DNA of 64,000 nucleotides from Bog-756 sp052326605 (GCA_052326605.1 JBKQMB010000023.1:1-64000); one strand, 5' to 3'; positions 7,167 through 15,607 are shown, counted from the stretch's first letter. The notes: generated by a model not told the origin, from the sequence alone. A program made the numbers and translations.

Positions 7167-8195
7167 ATGGTGGTCTGGTCGCGGGGGCCTGAGGTGGACG
7201 GTTCCCCGCCACCGGCGGTCTTCTTCCTTTCCGACTACGGCAGCACCGACGAGTTCGTCGGTGTGGTCCATGCCGTTTTGCACCGCCTGGCCCCGACGGT
7301 GCCGGTGATCGACCTCTCCCACCAGGTCCCGCCCTTCGACGTGAACTCCGGCGCGTCCATGCTGGTCCGCAGTGCCCCGTACCTCGGGGCGGGAGTGGTG
7401 CTTGCCGTGGTGGACCCCGGGGTGGGCACCGATCGCCGGACCGTGGCCATCGGCACCGCCACCGGCCGTTTGGGCGGGCAGGGTGCGCCGGCGGGCCGGG
7501 GGGCGTCCGATCGACCGCACTGGCTGGTGGGGCCGGACAACGGGCTGCTGACCCCGATCGCAGGGGCCCTGGGGGGCGTCGACACGGTCGTCGCCCTCCT
7601 CCCGCCGAGCAGGTGGCGTGGGGCGACCGCGCCCGAACCGGGCCCGGTCGACCACGTCGGCCCGAGCTTCGACGGCCGGGACCTCTTCGCACCGGCCGTC
7701 GGCCATCTGGTCCTGGGCGGCGATCCTGCCGCCATCGGGACCGTCGTCGACCCTGACACCCTGGTGGCGGGGGCCGCCCCCGTTCCCGGCGATGAGCACG
7801 GTGTCGAGGTGGGGGCATCGAGATCGGAGGTGCACACGTCGGTGGCGTGGATCGACCGATTCGGCAACGTGCAGCTGCGACTCCACCCTCAGGTGCTGGA
7901 CAACGCAGGCCTGCTCGTCGGCGACCAAGCCTGGGTGTCGGTCGCGGACACGCCCGGACGGGCCGGGTCCGTTCGGGCAGGGGGCATGGGCGGCGGGTCG
8001 GCCGCGGTGATCACGGTCCGGCGGGTCGGGTCGTTCGGAGCGCTCGGCACGGGGGAGATGGGCCTGATGGTCGATGCGAACGGGCGGATGGCCCTGATCC
8101 GCAACCAGTCGTCGGCCGCCCACCGTCTGGCGCTCTCCGGACCGGGTCACCGGGTGAGGATCTGGTGGCATCGGACGGAGGGCCCCCGGCGATAG
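7167..8195 (+). CDS. SAM hydroxide adenosyltransferase / S-adenosyl-L-methionine hydrolase (DUF62 family)
   Basis: Members cleave S-adenosylmethionine to adenosine and methionine using an activated water. Visible family motifs are LSDYGSTDEFVGV near the N-terminus, VVDPGVGTDRR, LVGPDNGLLTP, GRDLFAP and, in the C-terminal domain, WIDRFGNVQLRL. These Asp- and Asn-bearing segments form the active site at the trimer interface. Length is about 342 residues, slightly above the usual 260-300 because of a Gly-rich insertion near GRLGGQGAPAGRGAS and a longer C-terminal domain. The start is uncertain: ATG 7119, ATG 7167 and GTG 7194 are all possible. It is followed by rex on the same strand. Confidence 0.85.
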   Translation: MVVWSRGPEVDGSPPPAVFFLSDYGSTDEFVGVVHAVLHRLAPTVPVIDLSHQVPPFDVNSGASMLVRSAPYLGAGVVLAVVDPGVGTDRRTVAIGTATGRLGGQGAPAGRGASDRPHWLVGPDNGLLTPIAGALGGVDTVVALLPPSRWRGATAPEPGPVDHVGPSFDGRDLFAPAVGHLVLGGDPAAIGTVVDPDTLVAGAAPVPGDEHGVEVGASRSEVHTSVAWIDRFGNVQLRLHPQVLDNAGLLVGDQAWVSVADTPGRAGSVRAGGMGGGSAAVITVRRVGSFGALGTGEMGLMVDANGRMALIRNQSSAAHRLALSGPGHRVRIWWHRTEGPRR

Positions 8196-8207
8196 TCCCC
8201 GAGGGCG

Positions 8208-8222
8208 CCGGCTTTCCGCCGG
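8208..8222 (+). terminator. Small hairpin between the SAM hydrolase gene and rex
   Basis: CCGGC-TTTCC-GCCGG, a perfect 5-bp stem a few bases after the stop codon. Weak but well placed. Confidence 0.3.
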
Positions 8223-8236
8223 GCACGGCGGGGTCC

Positions 8237-8242
8237 TACGAT
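8237..8242 (+). promoter_or_regulatory. -10 hexamer TACGAT for rex (leaderless)
   Basis: TACGAT is followed by 7 nt and then the GTG start of rex. This is the classic leaderless arrangement and it fixes the rex start. Confidence 0.5.
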
Positions 8243-8249
8243 CGGTCCA

Positions 8250-8999
8250 GTGACGTCCGGACCCATTCCACCGCCCAACGGAGAGCAGCCCGGTGGCACC
8301 AGGTCGGGTCGCCGCCGGATCCCGGAGGCGACCGTGGCCCGCTTGCCGGTCTACCAGCGCATCCTCGAGGAGCTGCTGCGGTCGGGGACCGCGACGGTCT
8401 CGTCGGAGCTGCTCGCCTCTGCGGCACAGGTCAACGCGGCCAAGGTGCGCAAGGACCTGTCCCACCTGGGGTCGTTCGGGACCAGGGGGGCCGGCTACGA
8501 CGCTGCCTTCCTCATCGAGCAGATCGATCGTGGACTCGGACTCGACCGGATCTGGCCGGTGGTGATCGCGGGGATCGGCCACCTGGGCAGGGCCTTGGCC
8601 CACTCGCAAGGGTTCGCCGCCCGCAACTTCAGCGTGGCGGCGCTGCTCGACAGCAATCCGGCCATCATCGGGGAGCAGGTGGACGGCGTCGTCGTGCGCC
8701 ACCCCGACGACCTGCCGCAGATCGCAGGGGAGGAGGCTCTGTCCATCGGCGTCATCACCACGCCGGCCTCCGCGGCCCAGCGGGTGGCCGACCAGATGGT
8801 CGGTGCCGGGGTCCGATCCATCCTGAACTTCGCCCCCCGGATGCTGGAGGTCCCGCCCGACGTCCTCCTCCGTTACGTCGATCTGAGCATCGAACTGCAG
8901 GTGATGAGCTTCTACCTGTCGCATCTGACCGAGGCGGGAGGGGAGGACCGGATGCCGGTGATCCGGTCGATCGGGCTGAGCCCGAGGCCCTCGGAGTGA
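8250..8999 (+). CDS. rex: Redox-sensing transcriptional repressor Rex
   Basis: Senses the NADH/NAD+ ratio and represses respiratory and fermentation genes until NADH rises. The N-terminal winged helix (residues about 22-85) contains VYQRILEELL, VNAAKVRKDLSHLGSFG and GAGYD. The Rossmann domain begins VVIAGIGHLGRALAHSQGF (about 106-124), with the acidic LLDSNPAIIG that marks NAD(H) rather than NADP(H). The C-terminal domain-swapped helix ends in VMSFYLSHL. Length 249 is normal. It sits immediately upstream of hemA, hemC and cobA, the arrangement known from Streptomyces, where Rex helps control haem and respiration genes. No clear Rex operator was found in the windows checked. Confidence 0.96.
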   Translation: MTSGPIPPPNGEQPGGTRSGRRRIPEATVARLPVYQRILEELLRSGTATVSSELLASAAQVNAAKVRKDLSHLGSFGTRGAGYDAAFLIEQIDRGLGLDRIWPVVIAGIGHLGRALAHSQGFAARNFSVAALLDSNPAIIGEQVDGVVVRHPDDLPQIAGEEALSIGVITTPASAAQRVADQMVGAGVRSILNFAPRMLEVPPDVLLRYVDLSIELQVMSFYLSHLTEAGGEDRMPVIRSIGLSPRPSE

Positions 9000-9115
9000 G
9001 GCCGGCCATCGCACTGGGCCGGCCGGGCCGCACGTGGGGCGACTGGCGGCCGGGGCCGGGGGCCGCGAAGCTGGGGCGTTGACGGTGCTCCGCGGGTCGC
9101 CTTCCGATCACGCCC

Positions 9116-9121
9116 TACTCT
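9116..9121 (+). promoter_or_regulatory. -10 hexamer TACTCT upstream of the hemA leader ORF
   Basis: TACTCT ends 5 nt before ATG 9127, which opens a 19-codon mini-ORF ahead of hemA. It suggests a hemA transcript that starts at or near that ATG. Confidence 0.4.
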
Positions 9122-9126
9122 GTGGG

Positions 9127-9186
9127 ATGGACGTGCGCCCGCAGGACCGTCCCCCGACAGAACCAGCAGAGACCGTGAGCCAGTGA
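9127..9186 (+). CDS. Candidate leaderless 19-codon upstream ORF before hemA
   Basis: ATG to TGA encodes MDVRPQDRPPTEPAETVSQ. It follows a -10-like hexamer by 5 nt and ends 40 nt before the hemA GTG. The peptide is hydrophilic with no evident fold. If translated, it would be a leader peptide whose translation could affect hemA expression. Too short for family comparison, so the coding status is unproven. Confidence 0.3.
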   Translation: MDVRPQDRPPTEPAETVSQ

Positions 9187-9226
9187 ACGACCACGAGATG
9201 CAAGGACGAGCCGAGGCGGTGCACGA

Positions 9227-10510
9227 GTGTCGGTGATCGTCGTCGGCCTCGAGCAGCGCCACGCCCCCCTCGATCTGCTCGAGCGGGTGACGGTGACCGA
9301 GAGCGCGCTGCCGAAGGCCCTCGGCCGGTTGCGGGACCAGTCCAACCTGTCCGAGGTGGTCATCCTCTCCACTTGCCTGCGCACCGAGGTCTACGCCGTG
9401 GTCGAGCGGTTCCACGACGGCGTCGCCGAGCTCCAGGAGTTCCTGGCCGCGGTCAGCGGCAGCCCGGTCGACTCGCTGGCCGAACATCTCACCATCCGCT
9501 TCGACGACGACGTGACCGAACATCTCTTCACGGTGGCCGCCGGCCTGGACTCGGCCGTGCTGGGTGAGTCGGAGGTCTTGGGCCAGGTCCGCCGAGCGTG
9601 GGAGAAGGCCCAGCTCGAGCGGGTGTCAGGACCGATACTCGGCGCGCTCTTCCGCCACGCGGTCGAAACCGGCAAGCGGGTCCGGTCGGAGACGGCCATC
9701 GCCCGTGGCATCACGTCCCTTTCCCACGGGGCGGTCGCCCTCGGGGCGGATCGACGGGAGAACGGCCTGGCCGGTGCCCGGATCCTGGTGGTCGGCGCGG
9801 GCGAGATGGGGGAGGGGGTGGCCCAGGCACTGGACGGCCACCGTCCTGCCACCCTGGTGATCGCCAACCGCACCCCGGATCGATCCGATGCGGTGGCCGC
9901 CGGACTGCCCGACTCGACGGCCGACGAGGTGCGCACCGAGTCTCTCGAAAGCCTCGCCGGCTTGCTGGCCGCCGCCGACGTGGTCTTCACCACGGTGGGG
10001 ACGAACCACCCGATCATCGATCGCCCAATGCTGGGGAGAGCAGTGGCCGAACGGGACACGGGCACCCCCCTTCTGGTGGTCGACCTGGGTGTGCCCCGCA
10101 ATGTGGAGCCGTCGGCCGCGGAACTCGACGGTGTGGTCCTGTTGGACATGGACGTGCTGCGCGCCGCGGTGGCCGATGCCCTGTCCGGTCGACAGGAAGA
10201 GGTGGCAGGGGCCGCCGGTATCGTCGGCGACGAGGTCGAGCGGTACCGGGTCGCGTCACGGGCGCGGGATGCGGCACCGCTCGTCTCCGCGATCAGGGCA
10301 AGGGCCGAGGATGCCCGCCGGGAAGAGCTGGATCGGCAACGGTCGAAGCGGACAGGCCTGTCCGACGATCAGTGGGACGAGGTCGACACGGTGACCCGGG
10401 CCATGGTGGCGAAGCTGCTGCACCAGCCGACGGTCGCCCTCAAGGGTGCCGCCGGTACGCCGCGGGGCGAGCGTCTGGTCGAAGCGCTCCGGACGCTTTT
10501 CGACCTCTAG
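9227..10510 (+). CDS. hemA: Glutamyl-tRNA reductase
   Basis: Commits glutamyl-tRNA to tetrapyrrole synthesis by NADPH-dependent reduction to glutamate-1-semialdehyde. The catalytic Cys50 lies in LSTCLRTEVY; the usual Asn after Cys is Leu here. Further motifs are GLDSAVLGESEVLGQVRRAW (about 106-125), the NADPH Rossmann segment ILVVGAGEMGEGVAQAL (about 186-202) with VIANRTPDR, and VDLGVPRNVEPS. The C-terminal dimerisation helices are present and the length (427) is normal. The GTG start lies 9 nt after GAGGCGG. It opens a haem gene set, with hemC following 22 nt later. Confidence 0.95.
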   Translation: MSVIVVGLEQRHAPLDLLERVTVTESALPKALGRLRDQSNLSEVVILSTCLRTEVYAVVERFHDGVAELQEFLAAVSGSPVDSLAEHLTIRFDDDVTEHLFTVAAGLDSAVLGESEVLGQVRRAWEKAQLERVSGPILGALFRHAVETGKRVRSETAIARGITSLSHGAVALGADRRENGLAGARILVVGAGEMGEGVAQALDGHRPATLVIANRTPDRSDAVAAGLPDSTADEVRTESLESLAGLLAAADVVFTTVGTNHPIIDRPMLGRAVAERDTGTPLLVVDLGVPRNVEPSAAELDGVVLLDMDVLRAAVADALSGRQEEVAGAAGIVGDEVERYRVASRARDAAPLVSAIRARAEDARREELDRQRSKRTGLSDDQWDEVDTVTRAMVAKLLHQPTVALKGAAGTPRGERLVEALRTLFDL

Positions 10511-10532
10511 TCCGTGACCGGGCTCCCGCATC

Positions 10533-11534
10533 GTGTCTGATCGGGCAGCTCTGCGCCTGGCCACCCGGGGCTCACCCCTGGCGCTGTGGCAGGCCCGCCG
10601 CGTGGCCGGTCTGCTCGAACGAGCCGGCGTCGCCTCGTCGCTGGTGGTGGTCGAGACCGAAGGCGACCGTCGGGTCGATGTCCCCCTTCAGCAACTGGGA
10701 GGCCAGGGCGTCTTCGTCAGGGAGGTGCAGGCGGCGGTGGTCCGGGGGGATGCCGATGCAGCCGTGCATTCGGCCAAGGACCTCCCGGCGTCGGAGGAGT
10801 TCGGCGTGCCCGGGTTGGTGCTGGCCTGCTTCCCCGAGCGGGCCGATGCCCGCGACGTGCTGGTGGGCGGGGGGGTCCGGACCCTTCCCACCGGGTCCAC
10901 CGTTGCCACCGGGTCCGCCAGACGACGCGTGCAGCTCGCCAATCTCCGCCCCGACCTGACCTTCGCCGACCTGCGCGGCAACCTCGCCACCCGGCTGGCC
11001 GTGGTGGGCGAAGGGGGTGTGGCCGCCGTGGTGGTGGCGCGGGCCGCCCTCGACCGGCTGGGCTGGGACCCTCCCGAGGGGATGGACTTCGAGGTCCTGG
11101 ATCCGGCGACGATGCTCCCCCAGGTGGGACAGGGTGCGATCGCCGTGGAGTGCCGGGTCGACGACGGGGCGACCCGGGCCGCGCTGGGCGCCATCGACGA
11201 TCCGGTGGTCCACCGGCTGGTCGACGCCGAGCGGGCCTTCCTGTCCGAGCTGGGTGGAGGGTGCACCTTGCCGGTGGGAGCCCATGCGGAGCTGGTGGGG
11301 GAGTCGGCCGCCAGCCCGGTGGACGACGGCCCCCGCATCCGCTTGGCCGGGATGCTGGCCGGGTCCGACGGCCAGGTCGTACTTCGTCACGAGAAGACCG
11401 GCGACCGGGGCGACGCGCTCGGCCGCGCCGTGGCGCGCTTCCTCCTCGACGACTCCGGCGGAAGCGACCTCGCCGAGTGGGCGTCGTCGCCCGAGGACGG
11501 GGGCCCGGAGCGTCCTCCACAGGATTGGCAATGA
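10533..11534 (+). CDS. hemC: Hydroxymethylbilane synthase (porphobilinogen deaminase)
   Basis: Polymerises four porphobilinogens into hydroxymethylbilane. Motifs: LRLATRGSPLALWQAR at residues 7-22, AVHSAKDLPA (about 82-91), GSARRRVQLANLRPDLTFADLRGN (two short motifs around residue 130 that carry the arginines of the catalytic cleft) and LPQVGQGAIAVECR. The dipyrromethane cofactor is attached to the Cys of LGGGCTLPVGAHA, present near residue 243. Length 333 is slightly long because of a C-terminal acidic tail. The stop overlaps the cobA ATG (ATGA), so the two are coupled. Confidence 0.96.
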   Translation: MSDRAALRLATRGSPLALWQARRVAGLLERAGVASSLVVVETEGDRRVDVPLQQLGGQGVFVREVQAAVVRGDADAAVHSAKDLPASEEFGVPGLVLACFPERADARDVLVGGGVRTLPTGSTVATGSARRRVQLANLRPDLTFADLRGNLATRLAVVGEGGVAAVVVARAALDRLGWDPPEGMDFEVLDPATMLPQVGQGAIAVECRVDDGATRAALGAIDDPVVHRLVDAERAFLSELGGGCTLPVGAHAELVGESAASPVDDGPRIRLAGMLAGSDGQVVLRHEKTGDRGDALGRAVARFLLDDSGGSDLAEWASSPEDGGPERPPQDWQ

Positions 11535-12265
11535 CCGTGTCGCTGGTCGGTGCCGGTCCCGGGTGTCCGGGTCTCTTCACCCTCCGGGGCGCGGAGCTGC
11601 TGGGCCGGGCCGATGTGGTCGTCTACGACCGGTTGATCGCCCACGAGCTGCTCGAGCTGGCGCCGCCCGGGGCGGAGTTGATCGACGTGGGCAAGAACCC
11701 CGGCGAGTCGAGCCGGCAGACCGACATCAATGCCCTGCTGATCGAGCACGGCCGGGCCGGGCGGGAGGTGGTCCGCCTGAAGGGCGGTGATCCCTTCGTG
11801 TTCGGACGGGGCGGTGAAGAGGCCGAGGCGCTGCGAAAGGCCGGCGTCGCCTACGAGGTGGTCCCGGGGGTGACCTCCGCGTTCGCCGCCCCGGCGGCGG
11901 CCGGCATCCCCGTGACCCATCGCACGCTGTCCACGTCGGTGACCGTGGTGACCGGCCGTGTCGGCGACGCCTCCGCGGCCGGCGGGGTCGACTGGCAGGC
12001 CCTCGGCCGCGCCGGGGGAACCCTGGTCATCCTGATGGGGGTGTCCGAGCGGGCCGAGATCGCCGCTCGGCTGATCGCAAGCGGGCGCCTCCCCGACACG
12101 CCGGCGGCGGTGGTGCACTGGGGGACGGCCCCGGGCCAACAGGTGGTCCGCACGACCCTGGACGGCCTCGCTTCGGTGGCCCTGCCGGCCCCGTCGGTGA
12201 TCGTGGTCGGATCGGTGGCCGCCCTGGAGCTCGGCTCGACGGCCGAGGGTCCGGATCACTGTTGA
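11531..12265 (+). CDS. cobA: Uroporphyrinogen-III C-methyltransferase (SUMT)
   Basis: Adds methyl groups from SAM at C2 and C7 of uroporphyrinogen III, diverting it to sirohaem and cobalamin. Diagnostic segments: LVGAGPGCPGLFTLRGAELL (residues 5-24), the SAM-binding VRLKGGDPFVFGRGGEEAE, then VPGVTSAFAAPAAAGIPVTHR and LVILMGVS. Length 244 corresponds to a stand-alone SUMT. In many actinobacteria, including M. tuberculosis, this activity is fused to HemD; here the next gene starts with TTG inside the cobA stop region, in a different frame. The start is fixed by the 4-bp overlap with hemC. Confidence 0.95.
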   Translation: MTVSLVGAGPGCPGLFTLRGAELLGRADVVVYDRLIAHELLELAPPGAELIDVGKNPGESSRQTDINALLIEHGRAGREVVRLKGGDPFVFGRGGEEAEALRKAGVAYEVVPGVTSAFAAPAAAGIPVTHRTLSTSVTVVTGRVGDASAAGGVDWQALGRAGGTLVILMGVSERAEIAARLIASGRLPDTPAAVVHWGTAPGQQVVRTTLDGLASVALPAPSVIVVGSVAALELGSTAEGPDHC

Positions 12266-13080
12266 CCGCACTCCCGTTGGCCGGCCGGAGCGTGGTGGTG
12301 ACCCGTACCCGTGCCCAGGCGTCGGGCCTGGTCGATCGCCTGGTGTCCCTCGGGGCCGAGGTGGTTGAGCTCCCGGTCATCGCCATCGCCGAGGCCCCGG
12401 ACGGTGGTGCTGCCCTGGCCGAGGCGGCCGACCGCCTCGTCGCCGGTCGGTACCGGTGGACGGTCTTCACCTCGTCCAATGCGGTGACCCGGTTGTTGGC
12501 GGCGCTCGGTGGCCGCGGGGTCCCCTCGTCTGTGCGCTGGGCTGTGGTGGGGGTGGGGACGGCCCGGGCACTCACGGAAGGCGGCATCGTCCCCGACCTG
12601 GTGCCGGAGGTCTCGGTGGCCGAGGCTCTGGCCGACGCTTTCCCCAGGGCCGACCCCGGCCGTCCGGGCCGGCCGGAGGCGCGGCCCGGCTCCGCGGCAG
12701 TGCTCTTCCCCCGGGCGGCGGCGGTGCGTGGCGGGCTGGTCCCGGGGCTCAGGGCCAAGGGGTGGACTGTCGACGAGGTGGTGGCGTACCGCACGGGGAC
12801 CGACGACCCCGACCCCACTGCGATCGATGCAGCCGGCCGGGCCGATGCCGTGGCCTTCACCTCGTCGTCGACGGTCGAACGCTCCATCGGGCTCCTGGGC
12901 CGCGGCGGCGTCCCCCCGGTGATCGCCACCATCGGTCCGATCACGTCGGCCTCGGTCCGGGGGGCCGGCCTCGAGGTGGCGGCAGAGGCGCAGGTGCACT
13001 CCATCGACGGACTGGTGGAGGCGGTGGTGGCCGCCCTCGGCGGTGCTGGCCACCAAGCGCCCCCCACCGGGGGCAGTTAG
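12262..13080 (+). CDS. hemD: Uroporphyrinogen-III synthase
   Basis: Closes hydroxymethylbilane with D-ring inversion to uroporphyrinogen III. The family is poorly conserved, but the signatures are there: VVVTRTRAQASGLVDRLVSLGAEVVELP at the N-terminus, WTVFTSSNAV (residues about 70-79), VGVGTARAL, FPRAAAVRGGLVPGL, VVAYRTG, and VAFTSSSTVERSIGLLG with IGPITSASVRGAGL. Length 272 is normal. The TTG start overlaps the cobA stop by 4 bp. Position between cobA and hemB confirms the call. Confidence 0.92.
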   Translation: MTALPLAGRSVVVTRTRAQASGLVDRLVSLGAEVVELPVIAIAEAPDGGAALAEAADRLVAGRYRWTVFTSSNAVTRLLAALGGRGVPSSVRWAVVGVGTARALTEGGIVPDLVPEVSVAEALADAFPRADPGRPGRPEARPGSAAVLFPRAAAVRGGLVPGLRAKGWTVDEVVAYRTGTDDPDPTAIDAAGRADAVAFTSSSTVERSIGLLGRGGVPPVIATIGPITSASVRGAGLEVAAEAQVHSIDGLVEAVVAALGGAGHQAPPTGGS

Positions 13081-13183
13081 AACAGCAGTAGGAGCGCCGG
13101 CGGCGCCACCGGTGGTGACACGGGATGCCCGGTGACCACCGGGTTGCACCCGCTCGACGGGGGTGGCCTGCGCCGTCCTGCCG

Positions 13184-13189
13184 TAGGCT
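13184..13189 (+). promoter_or_regulatory. -10 hexamer TAGGCT for hemB (leaderless)
   Basis: TAGGCT ends 8 nt before GTG 13198. It supports that GTG as the hemB start over the longer frame from 13132. Confidence 0.4.
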
Positions 13190-13197
13190 GGTGCACC

Positions 13198-14235
13198 GTG
13201 CCACACCGAGTCCCCACCAGCGCCGGGCCCCGAGGGGTGGGAGCCGGATATCCGGCGGTGCGCCCGCGTCGACTGCGCCGGACCCCGGCCCTGAGAAGGC
13301 TGGTGGCCGAGACCAGGCTCTCCGTCGACGACCTGGTGGCCCCACTGTTCGTCGCCGACGGACTCGACGATCCGCGCCCGGTGTCGTCGCTGCCGGGGGT
13401 GGTCCAGCACACGGTGGAGTCGCTGGTCATCGAGTCGAAGCGGCTGGGTTCCCTCGGTGTCCCGGGCATCATCCTGTTCGGCCTGCCGCGGCCGGAGGAC
13501 AAGGACGCAACCGGGTCCGCCGCTCTGCGCCCCGACGGAATCACCCAGCGCGCCCTTGGCGCGGTGCGCGATGCGGTGGGGGACAGTGTGGTGGTGATGG
13601 CCGACTGCTGTCTCGACGAGTTCACCGACCACGGGCACTGCGGCGTGGTCGACCCGGCCACGGGCGAGGTCGACAACGACGCCACCGTGGACCTCTACGC
13701 CCGGTTGGCGCTCACCCAGGCGGATGCCGGCGCACAGGTCATCGCTCCCAGCGGGATGATGGACGGCCAGGTGGCGGCCATCCGCGGTGCACTGGACGCA
13801 GGCGGGCACGGGCAGGCGGCGATCCTGGCCTACGCAGCCAAGTACGCGTCCGCGCTCTACGGCCCGTTCCGGGACGCTGCCGAGGTCACCATCGCGGAGG
13901 GGGGCGATCGGAAGGGCTACCAGCAGGACTTCCGCAACCGTCGTGAGGCACTGGTGGAGGTGGCGCTGGACGTGGCCGAGGGGGCGGACATGGTCATGGT
14001 GAAGCCGGCACTGGCCTACCTCGACGTGATCGCCGACGTGCGTGCCGCCGTGGAGGTGCCGGTCGCTGCCTATCACGTGAGCGGGGAGTACGCCATGGTG
14101 AAGGCCGCCGCCGCAAACGGGTGGATCGACGGGCCCGGCGTGGCCCTCGAGCAGTTGACCGCGGTGAAGCGGGCCGGTGCCGACTTCATCCTCACCTACT
14201 TCGCCGGCGAGGTGGCTGAGGTGCTCGGTGGCTGA
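13198..14235 (+). CDS. hemB: Delta-aminolevulinic acid dehydratase (porphobilinogen synthase)
   Basis: Condenses two 5-aminolevulinates to porphobilinogen. RPRRLRRTPALRRLVAET opens the conserved domain. The active-site lysines lie in LAYAAKYASALYGPF and MVMVKPALAYLDVI, and the phenylalanine-rich DRKGYQQDFRN segment is intact. The metal loop reads ADCCLDEFTDHGHCG: compared with the three-Cys zinc site of E. coli (CLC...C), the second cysteine is aspartate, so the metal set may differ. GTG 13198 was chosen because of the -10 element in front of it (345 residues). Overlaps hemL by 8 bp. Confidence 0.95.
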   Translation: MPHRVPTSAGPRGVGAGYPAVRPRRLRRTPALRRLVAETRLSVDDLVAPLFVADGLDDPRPVSSLPGVVQHTVESLVIESKRLGSLGVPGIILFGLPRPEDKDATGSAALRPDGITQRALGAVRDAVGDSVVVMADCCLDEFTDHGHCGVVDPATGEVDNDATVDLYARLALTQADAGAQVIAPSGMMDGQVAAIRGALDAGGHGQAAILAYAAKYASALYGPFRDAAEVTIAEGGDRKGYQQDFRNRREALVEVALDVAEGADMVMVKPALAYLDVIADVRAAVEVPVAAYHVSGEYAMVKAAAANGWIDGPGVALEQLTAVKRAGADFILTYFAGEVAEVLGG

Positions 14236-15547
14236 GCGCACCCGGTCGGCAGAGCTCTTCGAGCGGGCCTGCCAGGTTATCCCGGGTGGAGTGAACTCAC
14301 CGGTCCGATCGTTCCGCTCGGTCGGCGGCCACCCCTACTTCGTGGCACGCGGGGATGGCGCCTACGTGTGGGACGTCGACGGCAACCGCCTGCTCGATTT
14401 CGTCCAGTCCTACGGGGCGTCGATCCTCGGTCATGCCCCTCCGTCCGTGGTGCGGGCGGTCGGCGACGCAGCCGCGCGTGGGACCACCTTCGGGGCACCG
14501 ACCGAGGGCGAGGTGCTGCTGGCCGAGGCCATCTGCGCCCGGGTGGAGGGCTGCCACCAGGTCCGCCTGGTGTCGTCGGGGACGGAGGCGGCGATGAGCG
14601 CCATCCGGGTGGCCCGCGGCTTCACCGGAAGGTCACGCATCGTGAAGTTCGCCGGGTGCTACCACGGCCACTCCGACGGGCTGCTCGCCGGTGGGGGCAG
14701 CGGCGTGGCCACACTCGGCCTGCCCGACTCCGCCGGCGTGCCGGCGCAAGCGGTGGCCGACACGGTGGTCGCCCCCTACAACCTCGTCCCCGATCTCGAC
14801 GACCGGGTGGCGTGTGTGATCGTCGAGGCGGTGGCGGCCAACATGGGCCTGGTGCCACCTGCGGACGGATTCCTCCAAGGGTTGCGCGCCGCCTGCGACG
14901 CAGTGGGGGCACTACTGGTGTTCGACGAGGTGATCACCGGGTTCCGGCTCGGCGAGGGCGGTGCCTCCGGCTGGTCGGGGGTGCGGCCCGACCTGTGGTG
15001 CTTCGGGAAGGTGATGGGCGGCGGTCTGCCGGTGGGGGCGTTCGGCGGGCGCGCCGATGTGCTCTCGGTACTGGCCCCCGGCGGCCCCGTCTACCAAGCG
15101 GGCACGCTTTCGGGCAACCCACTGGCCACGGCGGCCGGCCTCGCGGTCCTCCACGAGCTCGACGCCGGGTCGTATGCCGCGCTGTCAGTACGCGTGGCCG
15201 CATTCGCGGCGAGCCTGCAGGACGTTCTGAACGGCGCCCTGGCCACGGCGGGCCGTGTGGACGACCGGGGAAGACCGCTCGAGGCGCTGGTCCCGGTGGC
15301 CGGACCGTTGTTCGGGCTGTTCTTCGTCCCGGAGGATTCGGGCCCGGTCCGCGACTACTGCGGGGCGGTGGCATCGGCCGCCACCGGTGTCTACGCGGCG
15401 TTCTTCCGTGCGATGCTGGCACGGGGGGTGGCGCTTGCCCCCGGGCCGTACGAGGTTGCATTCCCGTCGATGGCCCACGGCGAACCGGAGTTGGAGCACA
15501 CACTCGACGTTGCGTCCGAGGCGATCGCAGACGCCCTTGCCGGCTGA
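14228..15547 (+). CDS. hemL: Glutamate-1-semialdehyde 2,1-aminomutase
   Basis: A PLP enzyme that converts glutamate-1-semialdehyde to 5-aminolevulinate, the step after HemA. Typical segments: CQVIPGGVNSPVRSFRSVGG at residues about 12-31, VQSYGASILGHAPP, LVSSGTEAAMSAIRVARGFTGR, KFAGCYHGHSD, FDEVITGFR, and the PLP lysine in LWCFGKVMGGGLPVGAFGG (about residue 260). The C-terminal part is complete. Length 439 is normal. GTG 14228 overlaps the end of hemB; no better start is available. Confidence 0.96.
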   Translation: MAERTRSAELFERACQVIPGGVNSPVRSFRSVGGHPYFVARGDGAYVWDVDGNRLLDFVQSYGASILGHAPPSVVRAVGDAAARGTTFGAPTEGEVLLAEAICARVEGCHQVRLVSSGTEAAMSAIRVARGFTGRSRIVKFAGCYHGHSDGLLAGGGSGVATLGLPDSAGVPAQAVADTVVAPYNLVPDLDDRVACVIVEAVAANMGLVPPADGFLQGLRAACDAVGALLVFDEVITGFRLGEGGASGWSGVRPDLWCFGKVMGGGLPVGAFGGRADVLSVLAPGGPVYQAGTLSGNPLATAAGLAVLHELDAGSYAALSVRVAAFAASLQDVLNGALATAGRVDDRGRPLEALVPVAGPLFGLFFVPEDSGPVRDYCGAVASAATGVYAAFFRAMLARGVALAPGPYEVAFPSMAHGEPELEHTLDVASEAIADALAG

Positions 15548-15607
15548 CTTCTGGGCAATGGCGGCTGACTCGTCGGAAGTGCAGTGGGCAGTGCCGACGG
15601 AAGCTGC

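Noticed and set aside
9000..9226. A Rex operator (TTGTG-N6-TTCACAA type) before hemA
   Set aside because: No sequence close to the consensus was found in this gap or before nuoA.
13132..13197. Longer hemB start
   Set aside because: The additional residues are not family-like, and TAGGCT 8 nt before GTG 13198 supports the shorter form.
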